Origin: Candidatus Thalassolituus haligoni
GTDB lineage: Bacteria; Pseudomonadota; Gammaproteobacteria; Pseudomonadales; Oceanobacteraceae
Assembly (NCBI RefSeq): GCF_041222825.1
Contig: NZ_CP139482.1
Coordinates: 86,001 to 150,000 of the forward strand
Direction of reading: 5' to 3'
DNA length: 64,000 nt
Shown: in pieces, positions 25,302 through 34,799 of the stretch
Numbering within the stretch: the first letter of the stretch is position 1
Layout: each line of letters opens with the position of its first letter
Translations under genes and position numbers: made by a program
The notes under the pieces: model-generated
Databases searched by the model: none
The model's input: only the letters and a program-made list of their open reading frames with translations
Told to the model about the DNA's origin: nothing

Positions 25302-26248
25302 TGCAGACCTCGGTGCGAACCTTCTTGGTTAAGTACTTCGTCATCGACGTGGTAGTAGCGGGTATCGGTACCAATCCAGTAGTCGCCCATCATCACCTGA
25401 AGAGATGTCCCTACGCCGAGGTACATGCCATGGCTGCTGCCAGTGAACTGTTCACCGATAACGCCATCTACGTTCAACTGCCATGGCAGAAACGTTTCGC
25501 CATCAACACTGGTAATACCTTTGAGCAGTGAATAGCCGATTCCGGCGGTAATGACACGGAAGGCTGCATGCTCCTTCAACTCGGTATTACCGTTATCATC
25601 CTTGATGGTCTGGTTGCCAAACGAGGTCAGGCCCAAATCGATACTGGCCAGGGCATCCATACGGTCGGTCAGGTGATAACGGACAGAGCCGCCAAACAAC
25701 AGGCTGTCGCCATATTCCGCAGACGTTTGCTGACCCAGTGACATGCCAATCAGAGCTTTCTGTTCCGGAATACCATCGGAAAAATCAAATGTGCGGGGGA
25801 TCGGTTCAAAGATCTCTGCCGTTCGGGGAACCGCAGATACGCCAACGAGGGGCAGCAACCCTTGCATCACGCTGGCTCCGTCCAGAGCCGAGCTGGTATT
25901 GACGGCTACTTCGTCTGCCATATAGCTCTTTTCTGTGCCCATTTGCGCCATTCGGGACAACAGTTTTTCCATCATCGCCGGGTTGTCAAAGGCAGACGAT
26001 GCCGGAGGCGTTTCCTTTTGAACCATGTGCAACAGCTTTTCGAGCACTTTCGGATCGTTCAGAGCCTCGGCATTGCCCGGAGCCAGTTTGGCGTCAGATT
26101 TGGCCTTGTCGGCGACCATACCCAGCAGCTTTTGCAATACGGCAGGGTCGTCAAAGGTCGATGGAGAAGTCTCGGCAGCTGCAATTGACGACGCTGCCAG
26201 GAGGAAACCCAGTGCAAGACTGGATCTTTTCAGAAACGAATTTTCCAT
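25271..26248 (-). CDS. Predicted outer-membrane barrel protein with four N-terminal helical repeats
   Basis: A 325-residue exported protein with a signal peptide of about 24 residues. Residues 31-135 carry four copies of a 15-residue unit of the form xaDxPxVxxKLLxxV (31-45, 62-76, 86-100 and a degenerate one at 121-135) joined by variable linkers. From about 155 onward it becomes alternating beta-strands (DSLLFGGSVRYHL, DALASIDLGLTSF) and ends in an aromatic strand, VGFYY. That is typical of an outer-membrane barrel. The repeats may be periplasmic docking helices. It overlaps both neighbours in the operon. No family name is recognised. Confidence 0.75.
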   Translation of the reverse strand: MENSFLKRSSLALGFLLAASSIAAAETSPSTFDDPAVLQKLLGMVADKAKSDAKLAPGNAEALNDPKVLEKLLHMVQKETPPASSAFDNPAMMEKLLSRMAQMGTEKSYMADEVAVNTSSALDGASVMQGLLPLVGVSAVPRTAEIFEPIPRTFDFSDGIPEQKALIGMSLGQQTSAEYGDSLLFGGSVRYHLTDRMDALASIDLGLTSFGNQTIKDDNGNTELKEHAAFRVITAGIGYSLLKGITSVDGETFLPWQLNVDGVIGEQFTGSSHGMYLGVGTSLQVMMGDYWIGTDTRYYHVDDEVLNQEGSHRGLQWSIAVGFYY

Positions 26249-26964
26249 ACTAGGGCCAACGCTCCATGATTTGCACTATTGCCAGACAAGGCTTGCTGGA
26301 CTTGAACCCGGCCGCCGATACTGACGTTGTAAGCTATATTCCAGTTGATATCGGTTGTGGCTGAAAGCAGCGGCACGGTTGTGTCGTCACCCTCGTCGTC
26401 CCAGCGGGTTGAACCGCCTGAACTCTTGCCAACACCAACTCCCAAATATCCATCCCATGACCAGCGACCGTTCTCGGCGAAAGGAAAGCGCTTTCCTGCC
26501 TCCAGAGAGTACCAGTCATCATTCGTGTCGGTAGAACGGGTAATGCGTACAGCCGCTGCCTGATCAAACAAAATAAAGTTGGCACCGAGTGTCAGAGCGG
26601 TTTCAGAGGTTGCAGCCAGTTCAAACTGGGGATTGTTTTCGTCACTATTGTCACGAAACTGCAGTGGCTCCAGGCGCTTGATGTTTTCTGGCAACGCTTC
26701 GAGCGAGTCGATACTGATCCAGCCCTGATACTCTCCAGCCTGTACATACAACCAGTCGAGCTGGCGTTTCAGGGGGATAAGCGCCGTATCAGACGGTATG
26801 TCCGTCGAAACCGGATAGGTATCTGCTGGACCCATTCTTAACTGAATGGGTGCTGCGGTCGCAACAGAAACGAGGCCGACACTCAGTGCCAGAGCCTTGG
26901 TCAGCATGAGCAGTCTGCCGAGATGGAACATCGGACGCTGCTTTGTTTCTGGATTCGCCTGCAT
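26230..26964 (-). CDS. SH3-like plus outer-membrane barrel protein, first gene of the envelope cluster
   Basis: A 244-residue exported protein with a long signal (charged residues 1-17, hydrophobic 18-37). An N-terminal bacterial SH3-like domain (PIQLRMGPADTYPV to YQGWISIDSL) is followed by a linker and then beta-strands ending in a terminal aromatic strand, ALALVWKIRF, as in outer-membrane barrels. The SH3 domain could bind peptidoglycan while the barrel anchors the protein in the outer membrane (inference). The ATG at 26964 has AGGAA 11 bases upstream. A good promoter stands about 60 bp upstream. Confidence 0.78.
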   Translation of the reverse strand: MQANPETKQRPMFHLGRLLMLTKALALSVGLVSVATAAPIQLRMGPADTYPVSTDIPSDTALIPLKRQLDWLYVQAGEYQGWISIDSLEALPENIKRLEPLQFRDNSDENNPQFELAATSETALTLGANFILFDQAAAVRITRSTDTNDDWYSLEAGKRFPFAENGRWSWDGYLGVGVGKSSGGSTRWDDEGDDTTVPLLSATTDINWNIAYNVSIGGRVQVQQALSGNSANHGALALVWKIRF

Positions 26965-27741
26965 ATCGGCACTAGTTCCTTGTGTGAGTTACCAGTATTC
27001 GTGGCGGTGGCACAACGGCGGGCAGTATGCTTAGCCAGTTAGTGCTCGTCAACACAGTGTATCAATTATGTTACATCACGTTAATTCAGACACGTTTTGT
27101 GCACTTCGTCGACCAAAATAAAAATAATGGGCAGATGACGAGGTGGCGAGCCTAGCAGCCTAATTGGACGGTTTTATGTCAGTTGGAATACAAATAGAAG
27201 GGGCAGCGGTGATTGTCCGACATGGCGATTCAGAGCAAATTTCCTGACAAATGCTCATTTTATGGCACCGTTGCTGCCCTGAAGGCAGGCAAGCGCGTTC
27301 GCACCCCAATAATATTAATCCCTGCGGTGATCAGAGCTGCTGGTCATTTGCTTGTATTCAACAAAGACAACTAAATATGAGTTGAGGCTGGAATATTGGG
27401 CGTTGCTATCTGTTTTTGAGCTAACAAAAGCGATTATCTGAACGGATTAATTTCACAAAATGTGAATTGATTCCGGTTCAGTGGGCATGCCTTTGCTCTC
27501 TTGAGTCGTCAGAATATAGATAAATTGTCGGATTGCTTGCCGATCCAAAAAGCCGCGTTGGCGGCGTGATAGCGCGCTATCTGGCTGAAACACGGTTAGC
27601 GGCAATGGCAATAAGGACAGTCGCGGCCGATATCCAATCAATCTGAAAAAGTTGTTACATAAATTTACATAAACGGGGATATTATGCGGTAACAGGGTTC
27701 CGAGCGGGATCGGTTCATGTGCTTCTGTGGCGGGAAAATGG
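26965..27741. other. Long divergent intergenic region between the envelope cluster and the c-di-GMP gene
   Basis: These 777 bases lack a convincing gene. Visible structure: the cluster promoter at 27024-27052; an imperfect inverted repeat of about 12 bp (27200-27211 with 27266-27279); a perfect TTCACA/TGTGAA dyad at 27452-27466; and two TTACATAAA copies at 27655-27663 and 27665-27673, ten bases apart. A TATTAT at 27680-27685 could be a -10 for the GGDEF-EAL gene. A minus-strand frame at 27453-27752 is probably spurious. Confidence 0.55.
27024..27052 (-). promoter_or_regulatory. Strong candidate sigma-70 promoter of the envelope cluster
   Basis: On the minus strand TTGACG (27047-27052) and CATACT (27024-27029) are exactly 17 bp apart. 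Transcription would start near 27017, leaving a leader of about 50 bases before the first ATG at 26964. Confidence 0.6.
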
Positions 27742-29640
27742 ATGTCTTTCACCTCATCGCGTATTACTGATAATTATGGTTGGCTGGAAAACTACAGCCA
27801 GCTGATTTTACTGCTAATGGTCGGAATTATCTTGGCTATGCCCTTGATGAGTGGGGCAGGTGTGCGGTATTGGCTGATGTTCTGGGGGCTGACGACAGCG
27901 CTGCTAGTGACTTATCGTGCCCGGCTGTTACAGCGTACCCAGAGTCATTTGCAGCAGCAAAGCGAGTTGTTGCAGGCCATTTGTGATGGCCTGCCCGATG
28001 GGGTGTTTTTCAAGGATCGTCGCGGGGTGTACTGCTACGTTAATGAACAAATATCTCAAGGAATTGGCCGCGACCCTGTGGGTAAAACAGACTTTGAGCT
28101 GTTTGATGCCGATGTTGCCCGGCGGCACCAGAGTGTTGATGAGGAAACGATTCATCAAGGTGCTCGTTACCGTAATGAGGAATGGGTAACGTCGGCAAAT
28201 GGTGAGCGTATTCTGATGGAAATCAGCAAGTCGCCACTTTTTGACCGTCAGGGGCAATGTCTGGGGGTGCTCGGTGTAAGTCGTGATGTGACCGAGTTAC
28301 GCAAGATTCAGAACAACCTTGAATTTATTGCTCATCATGATGCCCTCACTGGGTTGGCCAATCGTACCCTGTTGTCGAAAAAATTCGATTATGCGTTACG
28401 TCTGGCACGACGACAGGGAGGAAATCTGGCGGTGCTGTTTTTTGATCTCGATCAGTTCAAGGGGATCAATGACACCTTTGGCCACGATGTCGGGGATCTG
28501 CTGCTACAGGACGTTGCCCGTCGTTTCTGCAGTAATCTGAGAGATTCTGATCTGTGCGCCCGTCTTGGCGGCGATGAATTTATTCTTGTGCTACCGGAGT
28601 CAGGAACGCGTGCCAGCCTGACTTCCAAGGCTGAACAGCTGTTATCAGTTATTTCCGAACCGTACCAACTGAATGGTCATCTGCTTTCCCTTAGTAGTAG
28701 TGTTGGCATCAGCCAATTTCCTCAAGATGGCGACAATTTTACGATGCTGGTTCGTCATGCCGACGCCGCCTTGCACCAAGCCAAGCAAAATGGCCGCAAT
28801 GGATTTTGCTTCTATGAACCGTCGATGCTTGAAACTCTAAACGATCGATCGACCCTGGATCATGATTTGCGTGATGCGGTCAGCCTCAGTCAGCTGGCGA
28901 TGATGTATCAGCCACAATTTCGTTTTGGTGACAACCAGCCGCGACGGGTCGAGGCGCTGATGCGATGGTTGCATCCGCAGCTGGGTAATGTGTCACCGGT
29001 GGAATTTATTCCTATCGCAGAAACGACTGGCCAGATTCACAGCATGGGCCAGTGGGCACTGGAGCAGGCTTGTAAGCAGTTTTTGGCCTGGCGTGAACAG
29101 GGGTTATTGCTGGAAAAAATCGCCATTAACGTGTCGGCGATTCAGATCAACGCCGGATTTGCCTCACGGCTGATGGCGTCGCTGGCAGACATGGCATTTG
29201 ATCCGGCCTGGTTGGAGTTGGAAATTACTGAGACGGCGATGATGAGTGGTATTACGGAAGTCACCCGTCAGATCAGCTTGCTGCGTAATCAGGGGGTCGA
29301 ATTCTCGATTGATGACTTTGGCACCGGCTACTCATCTTTAAGCAAACTCAAATCCATGCCGGTGACGGTGCTGAAGATAGATCAGTCGTTTGTGCGGGAT
29401 ATCAACGACGATATCAGTGATTATGAAATCGCCCGGGCCATTATTCTGATGGCCAAAAGCCTTGGCTTAACGGTGGTGGCTGAAGGGGTGGAATCGCGTG
29501 CGCAAGCTGCGATTCTTCAGCGGCTGGGATGTGACTGGGGGCAGGGGTTTCTGTTCAGTCCACCCTTAACGGGCGACGATTTTTTAAATCGATACGCCGA
29601 CAGTGCACTCCGTCGACCCTCTGTGGTCGGGATCGAATAG
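27742..29640 (+). CDS. PAS-GGDEF-EAL cyclic-di-GMP enzyme, membrane bound
   Basis: A 632-residue inner-membrane protein: two transmembrane helices (about 19-37 and 41-57), a PAS domain (about 75-190), GGDEF (motif at 276-280) and EAL (motif at 404-406). The GGDEF motif is intact, with an RxxD inhibitory site five residues upstream (267-270). The EAL domain keeps DDFGTGYSS and EGVES, so both synthesis and breakdown of c-di-GMP are possible. The ATG at 27742 is chosen; GTG at 27727 is an alternative. It diverges from the envelope cluster, suggesting shared control of surface behaviour (inference). Confidence 0.92.
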   Translation: MSFTSSRITDNYGWLENYSQLILLLMVGIILAMPLMSGAGVRYWLMFWGLTTALLVTYRARLLQRTQSHLQQQSELLQAICDGLPDGVFFKDRRGVYCYVNEQISQGIGRDPVGKTDFELFDADVARRHQSVDEETIHQGARYRNEEWVTSANGERILMEISKSPLFDRQGQCLGVLGVSRDVTELRKIQNNLEFIAHHDALTGLANRTLLSKKFDYALRLARRQGGNLAVLFFDLDQFKGINDTFGHDVGDLLLQDVARRFCSNLRDSDLCARLGGDEFILVLPESGTRASLTSKAEQLLSVISEPYQLNGHLLSLSSSVGISQFPQDGDNFTMLVRHADAALHQAKQNGRNGFCFYEPSMLETLNDRSTLDHDLRDAVSLSQLAMMYQPQFRFGDNQPRRVEALMRWLHPQLGNVSPVEFIPIAETTGQIHSMGQWALEQACKQFLAWREQGLLLEKIAINVSAIQINAGFASRLMASLADMAFDPAWLELEITETAMMSGITEVTRQISLLRNQGVEFSIDDFGTGYSSLSKLKSMPVTVLKIDQSFVRDINDDISDYEIARAIILMAKSLGLTVVAEGVESRAQAAILQRLGCDWGQGFLFSPPLTGDDFLNRYADSALRRPSVVGIE

Positions 29641-29713
29641 CTGCAGAGTGATTGCCCATCTTGCAGGCCTCAGTCACAATCGCCCTACCTGAACTCAGTC
29701 GTATCCAATTCCA

Positions 29714-31966
29714 ATGACGCAAACCAGCTATACCGATGATGGCGTAGAACGCCAGTCGCTGCGACAGTACACCGAGAATGCCTACCTCAACTACTCCATG
29801 TACGTCATTCTTGATCGTGCCTTGCCCCATGTAGGAGACGGACTCAAACCGGTACAGCGTCGTATTATTTATGCAATGAGCGAGCTGGGCCTGAAAGCAA
29901 CGGCCAAGTACAAAAAATCCGCCAGAACCGTGGGGGATGTGCTGGGCAAATACCACCCGCATGGTGATAGCGCCTGCTACGAAGCGATGGTGTTGATGGC
30001 GCAGCCGTTTTCCTATCGTTACCCGCTGATTGATGGCCAGGGTAACTGGGGTGCACCCGACGATCCGAAATCCTTTGCGGCGATGCGTTATACCGAGGCC
30101 AAATTGTCCCCCTTTGCGGACGTATTGTTATCCGAACTTGGTCAGGGGACGGTGAATTGGCAGCCCAACTTTGATGGCACCATGGACGAGCCGACCACCC
30201 TGCCGGCGCGTTTGCCCCATGTGCTGTTGAATGGAACAACCGGCATTGCCGTTGGTATGGCAACGGATATTCCTCCGCACAACATTCGCGAAGTGGCCAG
30301 TGCCTGCATTCACCTGCTGGATAATCCGGGCGCCAGCAGTGACGATTTGTGCCAGCTGGTACAAGGGCCTGATTTTCCCACCGAGGCGGAAATCATTACC
30401 CCGCGTGACGAGTTGCGCAAACTTTACCAATCGGGCCGTGGCAGTATCAGAATGCGAGCGGTCTACACCCGTGAAGACGGTGATATTGTGATTACCGCCC
30501 TGCCACATCAGGCTTCCGGTTCCAAAATCATGGAGCAGATCGCCGCCCAGATGCAGGCGAAAAAGCTGCCGATGGTGGCTGATCTGCGGGATGAATCCGA
30601 TCATGAAAATCCGACCCGGCTGGTGATTGTGCCGCGTACTCGCAAAGTGGATGCGGAAGCCGTGATGGCGCACTTGTTTGCGACCACCGATCTGGAGCGT
30701 AACTACCGTGTCAATATGAACGTTATCGGTCTGGATGGTCGACCGCAGGTAAAAAACCTGCTCACCATGCTGAACGAATGGCTGACCTATCGAACAGCAA
30801 CCGTCCGTCGTCGGCTCCAGTTTCGTCTCGACAAGGTACTTGCCCGGCTGCATATCCTCGAAGGTTTGCTGGTTGCCTTCCTTAATATCGATGAAGTGAT
30901 CGAGATTATTCGTCAAGAAGAGCAGCCCAAGCCGGCGCTGATGCAACGTTTTGGCATTTCGGACATACAGGCCGAAGCGATTCTGGAATTAAAACTGCGA
31001 CACCTGGCCAAGCTCGAAGAGATGAACATTCGTGGTGAGCAGGATGAACTGGAAAAGGAACGCCAGCAGTTGGAGAAGACGCTTGGCTCCGAGCGGCGGT
31101 TGAAAACCCTGATTAAAAAAGAGATCAGTGCCGATGCCGAGAAATACGGCGATGATCGTCGCTCCCCGCTGGTGCTGCGCTCGGAAGCCAGAGCGCTGAC
31201 GGAAGCTGAGCTACTGAGCTCTGACCCCATCGTGGTGGTACTGTCTCAAAAAGGCTGGATACGGGCGGCGAAAGGCCATGATGTGGATCCAGAAAAGCTG
31301 AGTTACAAGTCAGGGGATGCGTTTCTTCAAGCCATTCCGGGCAAGAGTAATGAGCCCGTTGTGTTACTGGACGACACTGGCCGCAGCTATAGCCTGATTG
31401 CCCATACGTTGCCGAGTGCTCGTGGCCAGGGAGAACCCTTGACTGGGCATTTGAACCCTCCGGCGGGTGCGGTATTTGAGCACATGCTCATGGGGCAGGA
31501 CAGTGACGAATACCTGTTATGCAGTGATGCGGGCTACGGATTCATTACCCGCTTTGCCGATATGCAAAGCAAGAACAAGGCTGGCAAGGCATTGATCACA
31601 TTGCCTCCGAATGCCCGTGTGCTGGCACCAGGTCTGCTGCCTGCGGGTAGTGATGTATGGATCGCGACGGTGACGAATGAAGGCCGATTACTGGTCTTCC
31701 CGGCTGCCGATTTACCTCGGCTGGGCAAGGGCAAGGGCAATCGACTGATCAATATCAGTGCTGCTCGCGCCTCTGCGGCAGAAGAGCTGATGGTATCGGT
31801 GCGGGCATTCCACACGACAGATATCCTGCTGGTGTATTCCGGCAAGCGCCATCTGAAATTGAAGTTCAGCGATCTGGAGCATTATCTGGGTGAACGCGGG
31901 CGGCGAGGCAACAAGCTGCCACGGGGTTTCCAGAGCGTTGACCGGCTGGATATTGTGCAACCATAA
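29714..31966 (+). CDS. parC: DNA topoisomerase IV subunit A
   Basis: A 750-residue type IIA topoisomerase A subunit. The catalytic Tyr126 lies in [10 protein letters not shown]. The quinolone-contact region [10 protein letters not shown] carries the sensitive-type Ser86 and Glu90. A winged-helix, tower and coiled-coil region precede a short C-terminal propeller, as in ParC rather than GyrA. It works with ParE in separating daughter chromosomes. It follows the c-di-GMP gene by 73 bp and ends 81 bp before the convergent rsmD. Confidence 0.95.
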   Translation: MTQTSYTDDGVERQSLRQYTENAYLNYSMYVILDRALPHVGDGLKPVQRRIIYAMSELGLKATAKYKKSARTVGDVLGKYHPHGDSACYEAMVLMAQPFSYRYPLIDGQGNWGAPDDPKSFAAMRYTEAKLSPFADVLLSELGQGTVNWQPNFDGTMDEPTTLPARLPHVLLNGTTGIAVGMATDIPPHNIREVASACIHLLDNPGASSDDLCQLVQGPDFPTEAEIITPRDELRKLYQSGRGSIRMRAVYTREDGDIVITALPHQASGSKIMEQIAAQMQAKKLPMVADLRDESDHENPTRLVIVPRTRKVDAEAVMAHLFATTDLERNYRVNMNVIGLDGRPQVKNLLTMLNEWLTYRTATVRRRLQFRLDKVLARLHILEGLLVAFLNIDEVIEIIRQEEQPKPALMQRFGISDIQAEAILELKLRHLAKLEEMNIRGEQDELEKERQQLEKTLGSERRLKTLIKKEISADAEKYGDDRRSPLVLRSEARALTEAELLSSDPIVVVLSQKGWIRAAKGHDVDPEKLSYKSGDAFLQAIPGKSNEPVVLLDDTGRSYSLIAHTLPSARGQGEPLTGHLNPPAGAVFEHMLMGQDSDEYLLCSDAGYGFITRFADMQSKNKAGKALITLPPNARVLAPGLLPAGSDVWIATVTNEGRLLVFPAADLPRLGKGKGNRLINISAARASAAEELMVSVRAFHTTDILLVYSGKRHLKLKFSDLEHYLGERGRRGNKLPRGFQSVDRLDIVQP

Positions 31967-32047
31967 GGCTGATTCGAGCGGACAATGTGAAGTGTTGTAA
32001 GGCCACGCAGGTGCAGGGTGGCCGTGCTGTATCCGTATCTGAAACAA

Positions 32048-32614
32048 TCAGTCAGTTACCACAAACAGCCGGAAACAGAACTCTTTGGTGGTTTTGCTTT
32101 TACGCTCTTGCCAGTTGGCGGGCCAGGCTGGCGCTAGCACCGTCTCGTATTCGGTGTAGATCAAGGCGCCAGGGAGGAGCGTAAGAGCGTCAATGGCGGG
32201 CTGCAGCAGGTTTTTGCCGAACGGTGGATCCAAAAAAACCAGATCAAAAGGTTGTGGATTCTGCTGCAACCAGAGTAAGGCATCACCAGCCCACACCTGG
32301 GCATGGGTTGCGTTCAGCGTCCCAAGGTTATCTTTCAGTTGAATAGCAGCCTTCGGGTGCTTTTCCAGAAAAACGACATCTTTGGCACCTCGGGACAGCG
32401 CCTCGATACCGAGCGCACCACTCCCGGCAAAAGCGTCCAGTACGCGTGCGCCTGCCACGTCAAACTGCAACCAGTTAAAGATGGTTTCACGCACTCTGTC
32501 CATGGTTGGGCGCAGGCCATCCACTGCCGGAAAACGCAGCCGACGGGAACGCCATTCGCCGCCAATAATTCTCAGTTGTTGGGTGGGTGACTTGCTCACG
32601 CGGAATCTCATCAA
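32048..32614 (-). CDS. rsmD: 16S rRNA (guanine-966-N2)-methyltransferase
   Basis: A 188-residue SAM-dependent methyltransferase. The SAM-binding region VLDAFAGSGALGIEALSRGA and the catalytic DPPF (in LVFLDPPFGKN) are present, and the N-terminus LRIIGGEWRSRRL is typical of RsmD. It methylates G966 of 16S rRNA during 30S assembly. It diverges from ftsY, a layout common to gammaproteobacteria. The second Met could be the true start; no strong ribosome-binding site decides this. Confidence 0.93.
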   Translation of the reverse strand: MMRFRVSKSPTQQLRIIGGEWRSRRLRFPAVDGLRPTMDRVRETIFNWLQFDVAGARVLDAFAGSGALGIEALSRGAKDVVFLEKHPKAAIQLKDNLGTLNATHAQVWAGDALLWLQQNPQPFDLVFLDPPFGKNLLQPAIDALTLLPGALIYTEYETVLAPAWPANWQERKSKTTKEFCFRLFVVTD

Positions 32615-32768
32615 TGACTACGGATATCGGCGGATGGTATCAAGCACAGCCTGAATGTCGACATCCATATTGCAACCAGACACATCAAAAACGCTGGAAT
32701 AGTGGTAGCATAGCCGCCAATTTCAGCCGTTTCCGGCTCCTCCCCCAGCCACGCTGACAGTGAACGCC

Positions 32769-34112
32769 ATGTTTGATTTTTTTAAGCGCAAAAAGAAAAA
32801 CCCGCAAGTCACCGAATCATCGGCAGAGGCCGAGCAGATCACCAGCCCGGACGTTGTTGCTGATCCGGAATTGACCGGGATAGATAGTGAAGCCGACGTT
32901 GTCGACAGCGCCCCAGCGCCAGAACCGGCTGCTGCCGATGCAAAAGCGACGATTGGAAAGGCAATGGATGTTGAGTCGCCTGCCAATGCCACCGAAAATG
33001 ACAGCAGCACTGAATCAGTGCTTGCAAGCCATGACGAAAGCCCCGAAGAGGTTATGCCTGAACCGGTTGCTGCCGGCACGAAAGCGGCCCTCGCACCGGA
33101 TGCTGATGAGCCGGAGAGCGACCCGATCGATACGGGCAGTCAGCCCAGTTCTGTTGTTGAAGTAGAGGTGGCACCTAAACAGGGCTTTTTTGCCCGTATC
33201 AAGGCTGGCCTGAGTCGCACTCGCAGCAACCTGACCGATGGTCTGGCTAACTTGCTGTTGGGTAAAAAGGCCATCGACGATGATTTGCTGGAAGAGCTGG
33301 AAACCCAGTTGATCATGGCGGATGTCGGTGTGGAAGCGACGGCCGATATTATGGCCCGCCTGACGGAGCGCGTTAGCCGCAAGGAACTGAAAGACTCTGA
33401 TGCCCTGTACGATGCCCTGATCGATGAATTGAAAGGCGCACTGTCACCGGTCGAAGCACCGCTGACCGTGACGACCAGTAAGGCTCCCTTTGTGATTCTG
33501 ATGGTGGGTATTAATGGTGTCGGTAAAACCACCACCATTGGCAAGTTGGCCCGTCAATTCCAGAGTGAAGGCAAAAGTGTGATGCTGGCCGCCGGCGATA
33601 CCTTTCGGGCTGCTGCGGTGGAACAATTACAGGTCTGGGGTGAACGCAACCAGGTGCCGGTGATTGCCCAACATACCGGGGCTGATTCTGCCTCGGTGAT
33701 TTTTGATGCCCTGCAAGCTGCTCAAAGCCGCAAGGTAGATGTACTGATTGCGGATACAGCGGGGCGACTGCACAACAAAGACAACCTGATGCAGGAGCTG
33801 GAAAAGGTCGTTCGGGTGATGAAAAAACTGGATCCGGCAGCCCCTCATGAAGTCATGTTGGTACTGGATGCCGGTACCGGCCAGAATGCGATTAACCAGA
33901 CCCGGCAATTCCTCCAGACGGTCGGTGTAACGGGGCTGACCCTGACCAAACTGGACGGTACCGCCAAGGGCGGGGTTATCTTCGCGTTGGCGAAGCAGTT
34001 TGGGATACCGGTGCGCTTTATTGGTGTCGGTGAAGGCATTGAGGATCTGCGTCCGTTTCATGCGGGCCAGTTTATCGACGCCCTGTTTCAGCGCGACAGC
34101 AGCGGAGACTGA
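32769..34112 (+). CDS. ftsY: Signal recognition particle receptor FtsY
   Basis: A 447-residue SRP GTPase receptor. A short basic start (FFKRKKK) is followed by an acidic, low-complexity A domain to about residue 135. The NG domain carries the GTPase motifs GINGVGKTT, DTAGR and TKLDG. It docks ribosome-SRP complexes at the inner membrane. The ATG at 32769 is chosen over an in-frame GTG at 32760. It leads the ftsY-ftsE-ftsX operon, three bases before ftsE. Confidence 0.96.
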   Translation: MFDFFKRKKKNPQVTESSAEAEQITSPDVVADPELTGIDSEADVVDSAPAPEPAAADAKATIGKAMDVESPANATENDSSTESVLASHDESPEEVMPEPVAAGTKAALAPDADEPESDPIDTGSQPSSVVEVEVAPKQGFFARIKAGLSRTRSNLTDGLANLLLGKKAIDDDLLEELETQLIMADVGVEATADIMARLTERVSRKELKDSDALYDALIDELKGALSPVEAPLTVTTSKAPFVILMVGINGVGKTTTIGKLARQFQSEGKSVMLAAGDTFRAAAVEQLQVWGERNQVPVIAQHTGADSASVIFDALQAAQSRKVDVLIADTAGRLHNKDNLMQELEKVVRVMKKLDPAAPHEVMLVLDAGTGQNAINQTRQFLQTVGVTGLTLTKLDGTAKGGVIFALAKQFGIPVRFIGVGEGIEDLRPFHAGQFIDALFQRDSSGD

Positions 34113-34115
34113 TCG

Positions 34116-34799
34116 ATGAGCATGGTTCGCTTTGATCAGGTGAGCAAACGCTACGCTGGGGGAAAGGAAGCGCTCAGTGGTGTCAGTTTTGAACTGGAAC
34201 GCGGTGAGCTGGCTTTTCTTACTGGCCACAGCGGGGCCGGTAAAAGCACCTTACTGAAGCTGATGATGTTGATGGAACGTCCGTCTCGTGGTCAGGTGTT
34301 TGTTGATGGCCAGAATCTCAATCGATTGCGCCAGGGGCAGGTACCCTATCATCGTCGCAAGGTTGGTGTGGTCTTCCAGAACCATCAGTTGCTGTTTGAT
34401 CGACCGGTTTACGACAACGTTGCATTACCCTTGCAGATTGCGGGCTATTCACCACTCGACTGCGCCAGGCGAGTACGTGCCGCGCTGGATTCCGTTGGAC
34501 TGTTGCATCTGGAGCAGCGTAATCCCATTGAATTATCTGGTGGTGAGCAGCAGCGCGTCGGTATCGCCCGTGCGGTTGTCAATAAACCATCGTTATTACT
34601 GGCCGATGAGCCGACAGGTAACCTCGACCCGGAGTTATCAGCAGAAATCATGAATCTGTTTGTACGCTTCCAGCAAGTCGGCGTGACGGTATTGATAGCG
34701 ACTCACGATATCGCCCTGATCGAGCGTATGGGCAAGCGCCGCCTGATTCTTGATCACGGTCAGATGGGAGGTGATCTCCATGTCGGCAACGCCGGATAA
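34116..34799 (+). CDS. ftsE: Cell-division ABC ATPase FtsE
   Basis: A 227-residue ABC ATPase. Walker A GHSGAGKST, the signature LSGGEQQRV and Walker B LLADEPTG are complete. With FtsX it forms a complex that activates peptidoglycan hydrolases at the septum through periplasmic coiled-coil partners. The 3' end overlaps ftsX by 20 bases. Length and order match gammaproteobacteria. Confidence 0.96.
   Translation: MSMVRFDQVSKRYAGGKEALSGVSFELERGELAFLTGHSGAGKSTLLKLMMLMERPSRGQVFVDGQNLNRLRQGQVPYHRRKVGVVFQNHQLLFDRPVYDNVALPLQIAGYSPLDCARRVRAALDSVGLLHLEQRNPIELSGGEQQRVGIARAVVNKPSLLLADEPTGNLDPELSAEIMNLFVRFQQVGVTVLIATHDIALIERMGKRRLILDHGQMGGDLHVGNAG

Noticed and set aside
27200..27279. Possible c-di-GMP riboswitch upstream of the GGDEF-EAL gene
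   Set aside because: The conserved GEMM core could not be found, and the inverted repeat is far (over 450 bp) from the start codon.
27453..27752. 99-residue minus-strand open frame
   Set aside because: No family resemblance, overlaps the start of the GGDEF-EAL gene and covers the putative regulatory elements; probably chance.
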